DNA from: an uncultured Neomegalonema sp. | GTDB lineage: Bacteria > Pseudomonadota > Alphaproteobacteria > Rhodobacterales > Rhodobacteraceae | Direction: 5' to 3' | Length of the DNA: 64,000 bases | Assembly: GCA_937911325.1 (NCBI GenBank) | Contig: CALDSD010000052.1 | Location: 1-64,000, forward strand | In this document: piece by piece, positions 38,163-46,970 of the stretch | Layout: each line of letters opens with the position of its first letter | Position numbering within the stretch: position 1 is the stretch's first letter | The notes under the pieces: generated by a model | What the model was told of the DNA's origin: nothing | Seen by the model: only the letters and a program-made list of their open reading frames with translations | The model's database searches: none | Position numbers and translations under genes: made by a program

Positions 38163-39185
38163 ATGACCAACGACGAGACGCCTCAGCCCCCGCCGAGCGG
38201 CTTAGCCCGGCAATGGCGCTACCGGCCGCAGACGCCAATTAGCACGTCGCCGCTGTTCGAATGGCCGCCGAACCCGGCGGGCGTCTTGCGCTGGTTCGCC
38301 GTGCGTTGGGTCAACATCGCCGAGAACTCGATCCTGGCGCTGCTGGCGATCGCGTGTTGGGCGTGGTTCCAACCGCCGCTTGAAGAGATGCGCACCCTCT
38401 CAATCGACTGGATCGCGCAGATCTATATCCGCAACCTGATCCTGATTGTCCTCGTCGCCGGGGGACTGCACCTCTATTTCCACACGTGGAAGCGCCAGGG
38501 TCAGGAGCTGAAATACGACCCGCGCGAGTTGGCGGCGAAGGGCCGGGCGTTCACTTTCAACAGTCAGTTGTGGGACAACGTTTTCTGGACGCTGGCGAGC
38601 GGCGGGACGTTCTGGACGGCTTATGAGGTTCTGAGTTTCTGGGCGATGGCCAACGGCTATGCGCCGGTGCTGCTCTGGTCCGACAACCCGATCTGGTTTC
38701 TGCTGCTGTTCCCGCTGACGCCGCTTTGGATCTCGTTTCACTTCTACTGGATCCATCGGGCCTTGCATTGGCCGCCGCTCTATCGGCTGGCGCACGCGCT
38801 TCACCACCGAAACAACAATGTCGGACCGTGGTCAGGTCTCTCGATGCATCCGGTCGAGCACCTGATGTTCTTTTCCTCGGTGCTGCTGCACTGGATCATC
38901 CCGGCGCATCCGATCCACATCCTGTTTCATATGCAGCATCAGGCGCTGACCGCGGCGACCTCCCATACGGGCTTTGAAGGGATGCTGGTGAAGGACAAGA
39001 ACTGGCTGGCGCTGGGCACGTTCCACCATCAGATGCACCACCGCTACTTCGAGTGCAATTACGGGAACCTGGAGGTGCCGTGGGACCGATGGTTCGGCTC
39101 GTTCCACGACGGCACCGAGGAATCGCATGAGAAGTTCAAGGCGCGGCGAGCCTTGCTGGCGGCGCAGTCGAGACGAGAGGCCTAA
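38163..39185 (+). CDS. Sterol desaturase / fatty acid hydroxylase family membrane protein
   Basis: A 340-residue protein with four or five membrane segments and the histidine clusters that bind a di-iron centre: HFYWIHRALHW, HALHHRNNN, HPVEH and HHQMHHRYF. Members hydroxylate or desaturate lipids at the membrane. It is followed after only 3 bases by a DegT aminotransferase gene, so the pair is almost certainly one operon; the combined product is unknown. Confidence 0.86.
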   Translation: MTNDETPQPPPSGLARQWRYRPQTPISTSPLFEWPPNPAGVLRWFAVRWVNIAENSILALLAIACWAWFQPPLEEMRTLSIDWIAQIYIRNLILIVLVAGGLHLYFHTWKRQGQELKYDPRELAAKGRAFTFNSQLWDNVFWTLASGGTFWTAYEVLSFWAMANGYAPVLLWSDNPIWFLLLFPLTPLWISFHFYWIHRALHWPPLYRLAHALHHRNNNVGPWSGLSMHPVEHLMFFSSVLLHWIIPAHPIHILFHMQHQALTAATSHTGFEGMLVKDKNWLALGTFHHQMHHRYFECNYGNLEVPWDRWFGSFHDGTEESHEKFKARRALLAAQSRREA

Positions 39186-39188
39186 GCG

Positions 39189-40400
39189 ATGGATGACGCG
39201 ACCCTTCCAGAAGAGGTCTTCACGGGCTCCTTCACCCAGCAGGAGCCCATTCCCGACGAAGCGATCGAGGCGGCCGTGCAGGTGATGCGAACGGGGCGGC
39301 TGCACCGCTACAACACGATTGACGGCGAGTTGTCCGAGACCGACCAGCTCGAGGTCGAGTTCGCGAAATGGTTGGGCGTTCCGTATTGCCTCGCCTGCGC
39401 CTCGGGCGGCGCCGCGATGCAGCTCGCGCTCCGCGCTTACGGGGTGCAAGCGGGCGAACCGGTCCTGACCAACGGGTACACGCTGGCGCCGGTGCCTGGC
39501 GCAATCGCCGGCGTCGGCGCAAGACCGGTGCTGGTCGAGATCACCGACGCTATGGTCATCGATCTCGACGATCTCGCGGCCAAGATCGAAAACAGCGGCG
39601 CGCGGCTGCTGCTGATCTCGCATATGCGCGGCCGTCTTGTGGACATGGACGCGCTCATGGCGCTGCTCGAGAAAACCGGCGTCGCGCTGATCGAGGATTG
39701 CGCTCACACCATGGGAGCGGCGTGGCGCGGCGAAAAGAGCGGAACCTTCGGCCTCGCGGGGTGTTTCAGCGCGCAAACCTACAAGCACGTCAACAGCGGC
39801 GAGGGCGGTTTCCTGACCTCCGAAGACCCGGACTTCATGGCCCGCGCGATCATGAACTCCGGCTCCTACATGCTGTACGACCGTCATGCGGCCGGCCCGG
39901 GTCGAGAGCACTTCGACAACGCGCGCCTGGACACGCCAAACTGCTCCAGCCGGATGGACAACCTGCGCGCGGCGATCCTGCGCCCGCAGCTGGCGCGCCT
40001 TGACGAGAATGTCGAACGCTGGAATGCGCGCTACGATGCGATCGAGGAAGGGCTGGCGGGCGCTTCGGGTCTGGCGACCGTTCCGCGCCCCGCCGAGGAG
40101 ACATATGTCGGCAGTTCGATCCAGTTCCTGACCCATACGTCCGACACGCAGGCGATCCGCGCGTTTCTAGACCGCGCAGCCATGCGAGGCGTGCAGCTCA
40201 AGTGGTTCGGAGCGCCCGAGCCGGCTGGCTACACCAGCCGCCACGACAGCTGGCGCTACGTCGATGCGCAGAACCTGCCGAAGACGGACGCCGTCCTGGC
40301 CCGTCTCGTCGATATGAGGATCCCACTGACGTTCAGCCTGGAGGACTGCCGGTCGATCGCTCGGATCATCCGGCAGTGCGCGCAGGAAACGTTGCGGTAA
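39189..40400 (+). CDS. DegT/DnrJ/EryC1/StrS-family aminotransferase
   Basis: A 403-residue PLP enzyme with the family lysine in FSAQTYKHVNSGEGG near residue 200, IEDCAHTMGAAWRG before it, and LACASGGAAMQLALRAYG near residue 70. Most members aminate keto sugars, but some act on other compounds. The gene is not in a glycan cluster: its only close partner is the sterol-desaturase gene 3 bases upstream. The substrate is unknown, and a lipid-linked or polyol amination is conceivable. Confidence 0.83.
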   Translation: MDDATLPEEVFTGSFTQQEPIPDEAIEAAVQVMRTGRLHRYNTIDGELSETDQLEVEFAKWLGVPYCLACASGGAAMQLALRAYGVQAGEPVLTNGYTLAPVPGAIAGVGARPVLVEITDAMVIDLDDLAAKIENSGARLLLISHMRGRLVDMDALMALLEKTGVALIEDCAHTMGAAWRGEKSGTFGLAGCFSAQTYKHVNSGEGGFLTSEDPDFMARAIMNSGSYMLYDRHAAGPGREHFDNARLDTPNCSSRMDNLRAAILRPQLARLDENVERWNARYDAIEEGLAGASGLATVPRPAEETYVGSSIQFLTHTSDTQAIRAFLDRAAMRGVQLKWFGAPEPAGYTSRHDSWRYVDAQNLPKTDAVLARLVDMRIPLTFSLEDCRSIARIIRQCAQETLR

Positions 40401-40417
40401 GCGAAGCCTAGCCTAGC

Positions 40418-41683
40418 CTAGCCGCGCCCTTTCCAAGGGATCAGCCAGCGCTCGGCCATCCGCATCAGGATGTCGATGCCATAGCCGATGATGCCGATCA
40501 GAATGATCCCCATGATCACGATGTCGGTCAGCTGGAACTTCGAGGCGACCATGATCATCATGCCCGCGCCTTTTTCAGCCGCGACCAGCTCGGCCGCCAC
40601 GACCGTTCCCCAGCACACGCCCATGGCCACCCGGGCGCCGGTGAAGATGTCCGGCAGGGAATTGGGCACGATGACCTGGGTGAGGATCTGCCATTTCGAC
40701 GCGCCCAGAGAATAAGCCGCGTGGACCTTCGAGATCTTCACGCCCGACACGCCCGATCGCGCCGCGATGGTCATGATCCAGAGCGCCGCCAGGAACAGCA
40801 GGATCACTTTACCCACCTCGCCGATGCCAGCCCAGATGATCACCAGCGGGATCAGCGCCAGCGGAGGCACTGGCCGCATGAACTCGACGATCGGATCGAA
40901 CCAGCCGCGGAACCAGCTCGACAGGCCCATTGCATAGCCCAGGGGAATGCCCACCAGCGCGCCCGCCGCAAACCCGGCGACGACGCGGAACAGCGACCAA
41001 CCCAGATGCTGCAGAAGCGTCGAGTTCTGATAACCGGTGTTGGCGATCTCGACGATGCGTCCCCAAACGGCCTCCGGCGAGGGCAACCAGATCGGCTCCA
41101 TCTGCCAACCCTGGTTCGGTTTGAAGTTTGGCGTCCCTTTCGTCGACAACGTGACCTCGCCGTCAGCGAGTTTCACGGTCTCGCCCGGCGCGATGGGTTC
41201 GCCGTTGATCGCGACGACTTTCGCACCCTCGCCGCGGCCGATCTCGTCGTTCTTGTCGACCCGGATGAGAACCGACCGCCACGCGCCGACCTTTGCACTG
41301 TCATCCTTGGCGAAACCGTCGCCCGGCTCGATTGACGGCTCCTCCGCCTCGGTCCCGACCTCGAACACACGAACGCTGACGGTCGCATCGTCGCGCGACC
41401 CGTCCTCGGCCTCTGCGGTGTAGGTAAAGCTGGTGTCGCCGACGAACGGTCCCGGCGCGTGGATCGGCGAAATCACCGAGCCCGTGAACGCCCCCCAGAT
41501 GAGAAAAATCGCCACCACCGAAACCACAGACGCCGTGCGATCAGCCGTGACAGCGCTTTCGTCGCCGAAGGTCACGGTTTTCAGCGAGGTGAAGTCGGTC
41601 GCATGAGCGACGCCGCGCGCCACAAGCCGGACGATGAGATAGGCGGCGACAAAGATTGCAATGTAGATCAGGAGAATGGTCAT
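40418..41683 (-). CDS. ABC importer permease, taurine/nitrate type with long N-terminal insertion
   Basis: A 421-residue permease. The C-terminal 250 residues are a normal SsuC/TauC-type membrane domain with the cytoplasmic loop motif (VHAAYSLGASKWQILTQV, then VPNSLPDIFTGARVAMG). Two N-terminal membrane segments and a hydrophilic stretch of about 130 residues (FTYTAEAEDGSRDD to GWQMEPIWLP) come before it, which is about 150 residues longer than typical TauC. The stretch looks like a beta-rich periplasmic domain. It overlaps the ATPase gene by 4 bases. Confidence 0.85.
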   Translation of the reverse strand: MTILLIYIAIFVAAYLIVRLVARGVAHATDFTSLKTVTFGDESAVTADRTASVVSVVAIFLIWGAFTGSVISPIHAPGPFVGDTSFTYTAEAEDGSRDDATVSVRVFEVGTEAEEPSIEPGDGFAKDDSAKVGAWRSVLIRVDKNDEIGRGEGAKVVAINGEPIAPGETVKLADGEVTLSTKGTPNFKPNQGWQMEPIWLPSPEAVWGRIVEIANTGYQNSTLLQHLGWSLFRVVAGFAAGALVGIPLGYAMGLSSWFRGWFDPIVEFMRPVPPLALIPLVIIWAGIGEVGKVILLFLAALWIMTIAARSGVSGVKISKVHAAYSLGASKWQILTQVIVPNSLPDIFTGARVAMGVCWGTVVAAELVAAEKGAGMMIMVASKFQLTDIVIMGIILIGIIGYGIDILMRMAERWLIPWKGRG

Positions 41684-42486
41684 GCGGCGCTCTCCGTCCG
41701 ACCCATGATCTCTTCTTCCATATCCCAGATCATCGACAGAATTTCTTCACGGCGCGGGCCGAATTCGGGGTGGGTCTTCACCTCGCGCAGGTCGGCGTTC
41801 ACGCCCATCTCGGCGAAGGGAAGTCGATACTCCTTATGAATGCGCCCAGGCCGCGGCGCCATCACCAACAGCCGCTCCCCGAGGAGCAACGCTTCCTCGA
41901 CCGAGTGCGTGATCAGAATGATGGTCTTGCCGGTCTCCTTCCAGAGCTTCAGCACCAGCCCCTGCATCTTCTCTCGCGTCAGCGCGTCGAGGGCGCCGAG
42001 CGGTTCGTCCATCAAGATGACTTCCGGCTCGTTGGCCAGGCACCGAGCCAGCGCCACACGCTGCTGCATGCCGCCCGAGAGCTCGTAGATCATCTTCTCA
42101 CCAAAGTCCTGCAGGCCGACGATCCCGAGCAACTCGTCGACGCGCTTGTCGATATCCGCCTTCGGCGTGTTCTTCATCCGCGGTCCGAACCCGATGTTCT
42201 TGCGGACGTTCATCCATTCGAAGAGCGCGCCCTGCTGGAACACCATGCCCCGTTCGGCCGCAGGTCCGCGCACGACCTGGCCGCCAAGCGTGATGTTGCC
42301 TTCAGTCGGCGCCAAAAACCCAGCGACGATGTTCAGAAGAGTGGTCTTGCCGCAGCCCGACGGGCCCAGGACGGCCATGATCTCACCCTCCTTGATATCG
42401 AGCGAGACGTTCTTGAGCGCCTGTACCGCATTTCCGTCGGGCAGCTCGAAACGCATCGAGATGTCGTCGATGATCAGACCGGACAT
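41680..42486 (-). CDS. ABC importer ATP-binding protein, taurine/nitrate type
   Basis: A 268-residue ATPase with Walker A GPSGCGKTT, signature LSGGMQQR, and Walker B VILMDEPLGALD. The length and SSU/TauB-like sequence (FVQPTAL-free, with the HSVEEALLLGERL switch region) fit the taurine, sulfonate and nitrate group. It is translationally coupled to the permease gene (ATGA overlap) and lies 81 bases downstream of the binding-protein gene, with a hairpin between them. Confidence 0.9.
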   Translation of the reverse strand: MSGLIIDDISMRFELPDGNAVQALKNVSLDIKEGEIMAVLGPSGCGKTTLLNIVAGFLAPTEGNITLGGQVVRGPAAERGMVFQQGALFEWMNVRKNIGFGPRMKNTPKADIDKRVDELLGIVGLQDFGEKMIYELSGGMQQRVALARCLANEPEVILMDEPLGALDALTREKMQGLVLKLWKETGKTIILITHSVEEALLLGERLLVMAPRPGRIHKEYRLPFAEMGVNADLREVKTHPEFGPRREEILSMIWDMEEEIMGRTESAA

Positions 42487-42528
42487 GCAGCCCCCTTTTT
42501 GTTGTCGCGCTGTCCTAATGAAGTGAAA

Positions 42529-42554
42529 CGGCCCGGAGCTTTCGCCCCGGGCCG
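42529..42554 (-). terminator. Hairpin between binding-protein and ATPase genes
   Basis: A perfect 11-base-pair stem of CGGCCCGGAGC (42529-42539) and its partner at 42544-42554 with a 4-base loop. On the reverse strand it is followed by TTTCAC, a weak T-tract. It probably lets part of the transcript end after the binding-protein gene, giving more binding protein than membrane parts, or stabilises that RNA. Confidence 0.6.
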
Positions 42555-42567
42555 GAAACCTGTCCGC

Positions 42568-43560
42568 TTACTGGACGCTATTTAGCGGCCCGGTGTTCAC
42601 CGCGCCCTCGTAGGTGTCGAGCGCCGAGTCGATGCTGCCCGCTTCCACGAAGACGTCCGCGACGCCTTTCATGAACTCCTGAGCGTTGCCGCCCAGCCAT
42701 TTCTGGCTCAGCTGCTCGTCCACGCCCGGGAAGACAAACGTGTCGATGGTCTCGGCCGTCGCCGTTTCGTCCATACCCGCGTCTTTCGCGATGACCGGCA
42801 GCATTTCCGCGCGCTGGCCGCCCGAGTTCCACGCCTCGTTGGCGTCAGCGGTGACTTTGAGGAACTTCGCAAGCAGCTCTGGTTCTTCAGCCACGAAAGC
42901 CGCCGGCGCCGAGGTCACGTCGAAAACGAGGATGCCGAGCTCGGTTTTCTCCGCGCCGGTCAGCAGCACATTGCCGTGCTCCTTCATCCGACGCAGCGCG
43001 CCGCCCCAGCCGCAGGCCATGTCGAGGTTCTTCTGCGACAGAGCCGCTGCGCCATCCGCAGGCGCCATGTCGACGATCTCCATCGTGCTGATGTCGATGC
43101 CGAAATGGTTCATCTGCTTTAGGAAGCCGTAATGCGCTGCGGTGCCGATCGGAACAGCGACTTTCTTGCCGGCCAGTTCGGCCACGCTGCCTTTGTCGAT
43201 CTCAAGATCCGAGTGCACGACGCAGTTGTCGTTGTCGGCGTAAGACACCGCGACGTCGACGATCTGTAGATCCTGACCAGCGGAGGTTGCGACCACGAAC
43301 GGCGGCACGCCCTGGCTGACGGAGATCTGCACATCGCCCGACGCCATCGCCGCCGACATTGCAGTTCCGGTGTCGAACGAAACCCAGTTGACCTTGACGC
43401 CAAGCTCCTCGTCGTAGGTTCCCTTCACCTTCGCATACTGGAACGGCATCGGCCATTCGAGGAAGTAGCCGACGGTGATTTCGTCAGCGGCTTTCGACGT
43501 CGTGGCGGCCATCGCCATCGCCACGGCGGCGACGCCACCCAAAAGCTTCATATATTTCAT
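42568..43560 (-). CDS. ABC importer periplasmic binding protein, taurine type
   Basis: A 330-residue protein with a signal peptide (KLLGGVAAVAMAMAATTSKA) and a TauA-like domain: ITVGYFLEWPMPFQYAKV, VSFDTGTAMSAAMASGDVQI and VAVPIGTAAHYGFLK. The operon order is binding protein, ATPase, permease. Taurine is the likely ligand, but other sulfonates, nitrate or organic amines are also transported by this group. The ATG at 43560 has GGGAGCA 6 bases upstream; a frame from 43584 is possible. Confidence 0.87.
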   Translation of the reverse strand: MKYMKLLGGVAAVAMAMAATTSKAADEITVGYFLEWPMPFQYAKVKGTYDEELGVKVNWVSFDTGTAMSAAMASGDVQISVSQGVPPFVVATSAGQDLQIVDVAVSYADNDNCVVHSDLEIDKGSVAELAGKKVAVPIGTAAHYGFLKQMNHFGIDISTMEIVDMAPADGAAALSQKNLDMACGWGGALRRMKEHGNVLLTGAEKTELGILVFDVTSAPAAFVAEEPELLAKFLKVTADANEAWNSGGQRAEMLPVIAKDAGMDETATAETIDTFVFPGVDEQLSQKWLGGNAQEFMKGVADVFVEAGSIDSALDTYEGAVNTGPLNSVQ

Positions 43561-43830
43561 AGATTTGCTCCCGGCATTTTTCACATTGAACCGTACAGCG
43601 CGACGCTCTCCGGGGAATAAGGACGCACGCAGCGGTCGCCTTTACCGTTTCACGACATTCAGGAATTGCAAGACTGAATTGAACCGCGTCGGAACTATTT
43701 CGTGCAGATCGACAACATCCGCCAAGTGAATGCGCAGTTCTGCCCGCGCATGCTCAAATGCCGCGCAGCAGCAATCCAAAAGAGCGCAGCGTGAAACGGC
43801 GCTTGCACGTGTGGAGAGATCTCTAGGAAT
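43561..43830. other. Promoter region of the taurine-type importer
   Basis: This gap of about 270 bases lies between the importer start and tRNA-Gly on the same strand. It has an inverted repeat ATTCAG (43657-43662) and CTGAAT (43674-43679) that could be an operator. No gene is supported here. Confidence 0.4.
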
Positions 43831-43905
43831 TGGAGCGGGCGATCGGGATCGAACCGACGACATTCAGCTTGGGAAGCTGACGTTCTACCACTGAACTACG
43901 CCCGC
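43831..43905 (-). tRNA. tRNA-Gly(CCC)
   Basis: A 75-base tRNA read on the reverse strand. The acceptor stem is GCGGGCG (43905-43899) paired with CGCCCGC (43841-43835). The anticodon stem is TCAGC/GCTGA with loop TTCCCAA, giving anticodon CCC. The T-arm contains GGTTCGATCCC and the 3' CCA is encoded at 43833-43831. It decodes GGG glycine codons. The D-loop region TAGTTCAGTGGTAGAAC is normal. Confidence 0.96.
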
Positions 43906-44143
43906 GCTCCGACGTCCCGTTGTTAGTTTTTTCGACCCCGCCTGTCCAGCGTCGGCGCAAGCGTGCGAGACGCATCGCCGAGTGCGGTTTCTGCTGGAGA
44001 CGTCGCAATAGACGTGGAGGGCCGCGCCTCTCTTCGGTGGATTGACCGACCGGGGATATGATCCTTTCGACGTCATGGCGCGGCGCGGTTGGCCGAGCTG
44101 GCCGCGAAGCCCCATATCAGTCGGGTAACGAAGGAGGGCGAAA

Positions 44144-44596
44144 ATGGACCGAGTGTTCGCCAAAACTGATGCTGCGATCGCAGCCCTTTCCGCCGAGGAA
44201 TACCGCGTCACCCAGGAAAACGGCACCGAACGCCCCGGTACGGGCGCGCTGCTTCACAACAAAGAACCCGGGATCTACGTGGATATCGTATCGGGCGAGC
44301 CGCTCTTCGCGTCGAGCGACAAGTACGACTCGGGGTGCGGATGGCCGAGCTTCACCACGCCGGTCGTCCCGGCGAACGTAAACGAGCTGCGCGACAGCTC
44401 GCATGGGATGCTCCGAACCGAGGTCCGATCGGCTCACGGCGACAGCCACCTGGGTCACGTCTTTCCGGACGGGCCTTCGGACCGAGGGGGGCTGCGGTAC
44501 TGCATCAATTCGGCGTCATTGCGCTTCATCCACCGCGACGACATGGCGGCGCAGGGCTACGGTGACTATCTCAGCCAAGTGGAGGATATCCGATGA
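44144..44596 (+). CDS. msrB: Peptide-methionine (R)-S-oxide reductase
   Basis: A 150-residue MsrB with the conserved SGCGWPSF region, HLGHVFPDG and the catalytic cysteine in [11 protein letters not shown] near residue 125. The four cysteines of the zinc-binding type are absent (an [10 protein letters not shown] segment replaces one CxxC), so it is a zinc-free MsrB. It repairs methionine-R-sulfoxide in proteins. Its stop overlaps the start of msrA by 4 bases (44593-44596). Confidence 0.93.
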   Translation: MDRVFAKTDAAIAALSAEEYRVTQENGTERPGTGALLHNKEPGIYVDIVSGEPLFASSDKYDSGCGWPSFTTPVVPANVNELRDSSHGMLRTEVRSAHGDSHLGHVFPDGPSDRGGLRYCINSASLRFIHRDDMAAQGYGDYLSQVEDIR

Positions 44597-45110
44597 CGCA
44601 AGAACGCGCTGTTCTCGCCGGAGGCTGCTTCTGGGGCATGCAGGACCTGATCCGAAAACTGCCCCCGGCGTTACAGAGACAAGGGTCGGCTACACCGGCG
44701 GCGACGTTCCCAACGCCACCTATCGCAACCATGGCGACCACGCCGAGGGGATCGAGATCCTGTTCGATCCGCAGAAAACGTCCTATCGGGCGCTGTTGGA
44801 GTTCTTCTTCCAGATCCACGATCCCACGACGCTGGATCGACAAGGCAATGACCGCGGCCGGTCGTATCGGTCAGCGATCTACTACGCCGATGAAGGTCAA
44901 AGACAGACTGCGCTCGCCACGATCGCCGACGTGGAGGCGAGCGGCTTGTGGCCGGGACGGGTGGTGACAGAGCTAGAGCCGGTTGGCGATTTCTGGGAAG
45001 CCGAGCCAGAGCACCAAGACTATCTTGAGCGCTTCCCCAACGGCTATACGTGCCATTACCCGCGAGCGAACTGGGTGCTCCCGCGCAGCGACTCTGATGC
45101 CGCCGCCTGA
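44593..45110 (+). pseudogene. msrA: Frameshifted peptide-methionine (S)-S-oxide reductase
   Basis: The first frame gives the N terminus with the catalytic motif [15 protein letters not shown], then goes out of register. The normal MsrA continues at once in the next frame ([19 protein letters not shown] through HYPRANW), to a stop at 45110. The break is in a run of five C residues at 44662-44666; three C would restore the exact family sequence. The overlap with msrB shows a shared operon. A C-run is a common site for both real slippage mutations and sequencing errors, so the gene may be intact in the organism. Confidence 0.85.
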
Positions 45111-45231
45111 CCCGCATGAGCGACGTCGTCGCCCGTCGGGCTCCTTCTGAAACAGGAGATCGGCTTGCCCTGACTGCGGGTCGGGGAGCGCGAGCGCGCT
45201 CTACGTCTCGCGCTCCGCGACGCTCTGGCTG

Positions 45232-45492
45232 CTAGAACAGCGCCGCATATAGAGCGAGCGTAGCGACGCCCCAGCCGCTCAGGATCATGAGATACTTGCT
45301 GAGCGTGACAAAGCCGGCGACGGGCCTGCGGCCAACGAAGTGACCAAAGTTGCTGACCGAGTTCGCGAAGATCTCACCGCGGACTTCGCTCCGGCGCGCC
45401 TTGAGGTCGCGCAGAGCCATCGCGTCGCGGTAGTTTCTCTCGATAAGCTCTTCGCGGTTATGCGCTCGGGAGCGCTCTTTCAAACCTGACAT
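45232..45492 (-). CDS. Small protein with one C-terminal membrane segment
   Basis: An 86-residue protein with a charged N-terminal 40 residues (KERSRAHNREELIERNYRDAM), a GRRP loop and a hydrophobic C-terminal stretch (SKYLMILSGWGVATLALYAALF). I do not recognise a family. It is between msrA and the sox regulator and is not clearly part of either unit. Confidence 0.55.
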   Translation of the reverse strand: MSGLKERSRAHNREELIERNYRDAMALRDLKARRSEVRGEIFANSVSNFGHFVGRRPVAGFVTLSKYLMILSGWGVATLALYAALF

Positions 45493-45620
45493 GGAAACTC
45501 CGAATTATCTGACATCGGAGAGTTGTTTCGATCTGCAACGAAGTCGAAGAACCGCGACAATCCGTCCCAAAGCCGGCTCGGCGTTCGGTTTCGAGGCGGC
45601 GCGCCGCGCCTGAACTCTTG

Positions 45621-46022
45621 CTAGTCGGGCGTCTTTTGATCCGAGTTGGCGCAAAACATCTCGTAGATCACTTCGATCAGGCGGCTGACCCGACCATCGG
45701 CCAATCGATAGATGATCGTTTTGCCTTCGCGGCGGCTGTCGACCAGTCCTTCGAACCGCAGTCGCGCCAACTGCTGGGAAACAGCGGCTTGGCGGGCCGA
45801 GATCAATTTCTCCAACTCGGTGACCGATTTCTCGCCTGAGGACAGATGACACAAGATCATCAGCCGGCCTTCGTGACCGATCGCCTTTAGGAAATCCGTG
45901 GCAGCGCGTGCGTTCGTCATCATGCGATCCATCTCCTCCTCGGAGATGTCGCCGCCAAAATCGGGCAAGCCGCTCGAACGCGCAGCCGCCGGCTCCGCGT
46001 CATAATCCGATCGCGCGCCCAT
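45621..46022 (-). CDS. soxR: ArsR-family regulator of the sox cluster, persulfide-sensor type
   Basis: A 133-residue ArsR winged-helix repressor (start chosen because GGAGG lies 8 bases upstream; a frame to 46094 adds 24 residues). The helix-turn-helix is around ISARQAAVSQQLARLR. Two cysteines (Cys58 in LMILCHLS and Cys124 in EMFCANS) lie 66 residues apart, the same spacing I recall for Cys41/Cys107 of SqrR and Cys42/Cys108 of BigR, where a tetrasulfide link releases DNA. The product is divergent from ccdA and next to all sox genes. It probably represses them until sulfane sulfur accumulates. Confidence 0.86.
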   Translation of the reverse strand: MGARSDYDAEPAAARSSGLPDFGGDISEEEMDRMMTNARAATDFLKAIGHEGRLMILCHLSSGEKSVTELEKLISARQAAVSQQLARLRFEGLVDSRREGKTIIYRLADGRVSRLIEVIYEMFCANSDQKTPD

Positions 46023-46095
46023 TCGCCGATCCTCCGTTTGCAGATCTTCCACCACTTTCGCAGCGCCGCCGTCGTCAATTCGGATGTTTCGCATC

Positions 46096-46121
46096 TTACA
46101 TATTCGCAGATATCTATGTAA
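46096..46121. promoter_or_regulatory. Candidate SoxR operator between soxR and ccdA
   Basis: A perfect 7-base inverted repeat TTACATA (46096-46102) and TATGTAA (46115-46121) in the 118-base divergent gap. It also contains ATTC followed by 8 bases and CTAT (46102-46117), close to the ATTC-N8-GAAT pattern I recall for SqrR. Control of both divergent genes is expected. Confidence 0.5.
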
Positions 46122-46140
46122 AGGTCCGCAGTGGTACGCA

Positions 46141-46902
46141 ATGGAGTGGGATTTGGACCTCAGCGTGACCCTTGGCGGCGCATTGCTCGCAGGACTGTTG
46201 TCCTTCGCGTCGCCTTGCGTGCTGCCGTTGGTGCCGCCCTATCTTGCATTTCTGGCCGGATCAAGCCTGAGCGACCTTTCCGGCTCCGAGGACGGCGCGA
46301 CAGTGGATCCGACGGCGCAACGGCGGGCTGTGATCTCTGCAAGCGCCTTCACCCTCGGCTTTGCCACGGTGTTCACCGTGATGGGCGCGAGCGCTTCGGC
46401 GATTGGTCAAACCTTCGCGGACAATCTCGACTGGCTCAGCTACGTCGCGGGCGCGATCATTATTGTCATGGGCCTGCACTTCCTCGGAGTGCTTCGCATC
46501 AACCTGCTGTACCGGCAGGCGAAGTTTGAGATCGGACGCCGCCCCGCAGGATTGATCGGAGCCTATGTGATCGGGCTGGCTTTCGCGTTCGGTTGGACGC
46601 CCTGCGTCGGACCCGTGCTTGCGGCGATTCTCTTTACGGCGGGCGGCGCCGGCGACCCGGCGCAGGGCGCGCTGCTCCTGTTCACCTACGCCTTGGGGAT
46701 CGGCGTCCCCTTCATCGCGGCGGCGATGTTCGTGGGTCCGTTCCTGAACCTGATGAAACGGTACCGCAGCTATATCGGCCATGTTGAAAAAGCGATGGGC
46801 GGGTTGCTGGTCGCCGTCGGCTTGCTCTTCATCACCAACCAGATGTCGACGATTGCGCTCTGGTTGCTCGACCTCGCGCCGTCGCTCGGGCAGTTCGGCT
46901 GA
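46141..46902 (+). CDS. soxV: CcdA/SoxV-type thiol transport membrane protein
   Basis: A 253-residue protein with six membrane segments and the two conserved cysteines in FASPCVLPLVPP near residue 24 and WTPCVGPVLAAI near residue 155. It carries electrons from cytoplasmic thioredoxin across the membrane, here probably to SoxS and the SoxY-bound sulfur cycle. The ATG at 46141 matches the family start (the frame begins earlier at 46084). It is the divergent partner of soxR. Confidence 0.85.
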   Translation: MEWDLDLSVTLGGALLAGLLSFASPCVLPLVPPYLAFLAGSSLSDLSGSEDGATVDPTAQRRAVISASAFTLGFATVFTVMGASASAIGQTFADNLDWLSYVAGAIIIVMGLHFLGVLRINLLYRQAKFEIGRRPAGLIGAYVIGLAFAFGWTPCVGPVLAAILFTAGGAGDPAQGALLLFTYALGIGVPFIAAAMFVGPFLNLMKRYRSYIGHVEKAMGGLLVAVGLLFITNQMSTIALWLLDLAPSLGQFG

Positions 46903-46970
46903 GCGTCTGACCCGTCATTCCGGCGGCGACGCTCTCGGCAGACGGCGTCTCACCGCACGGACGCCTCGAC

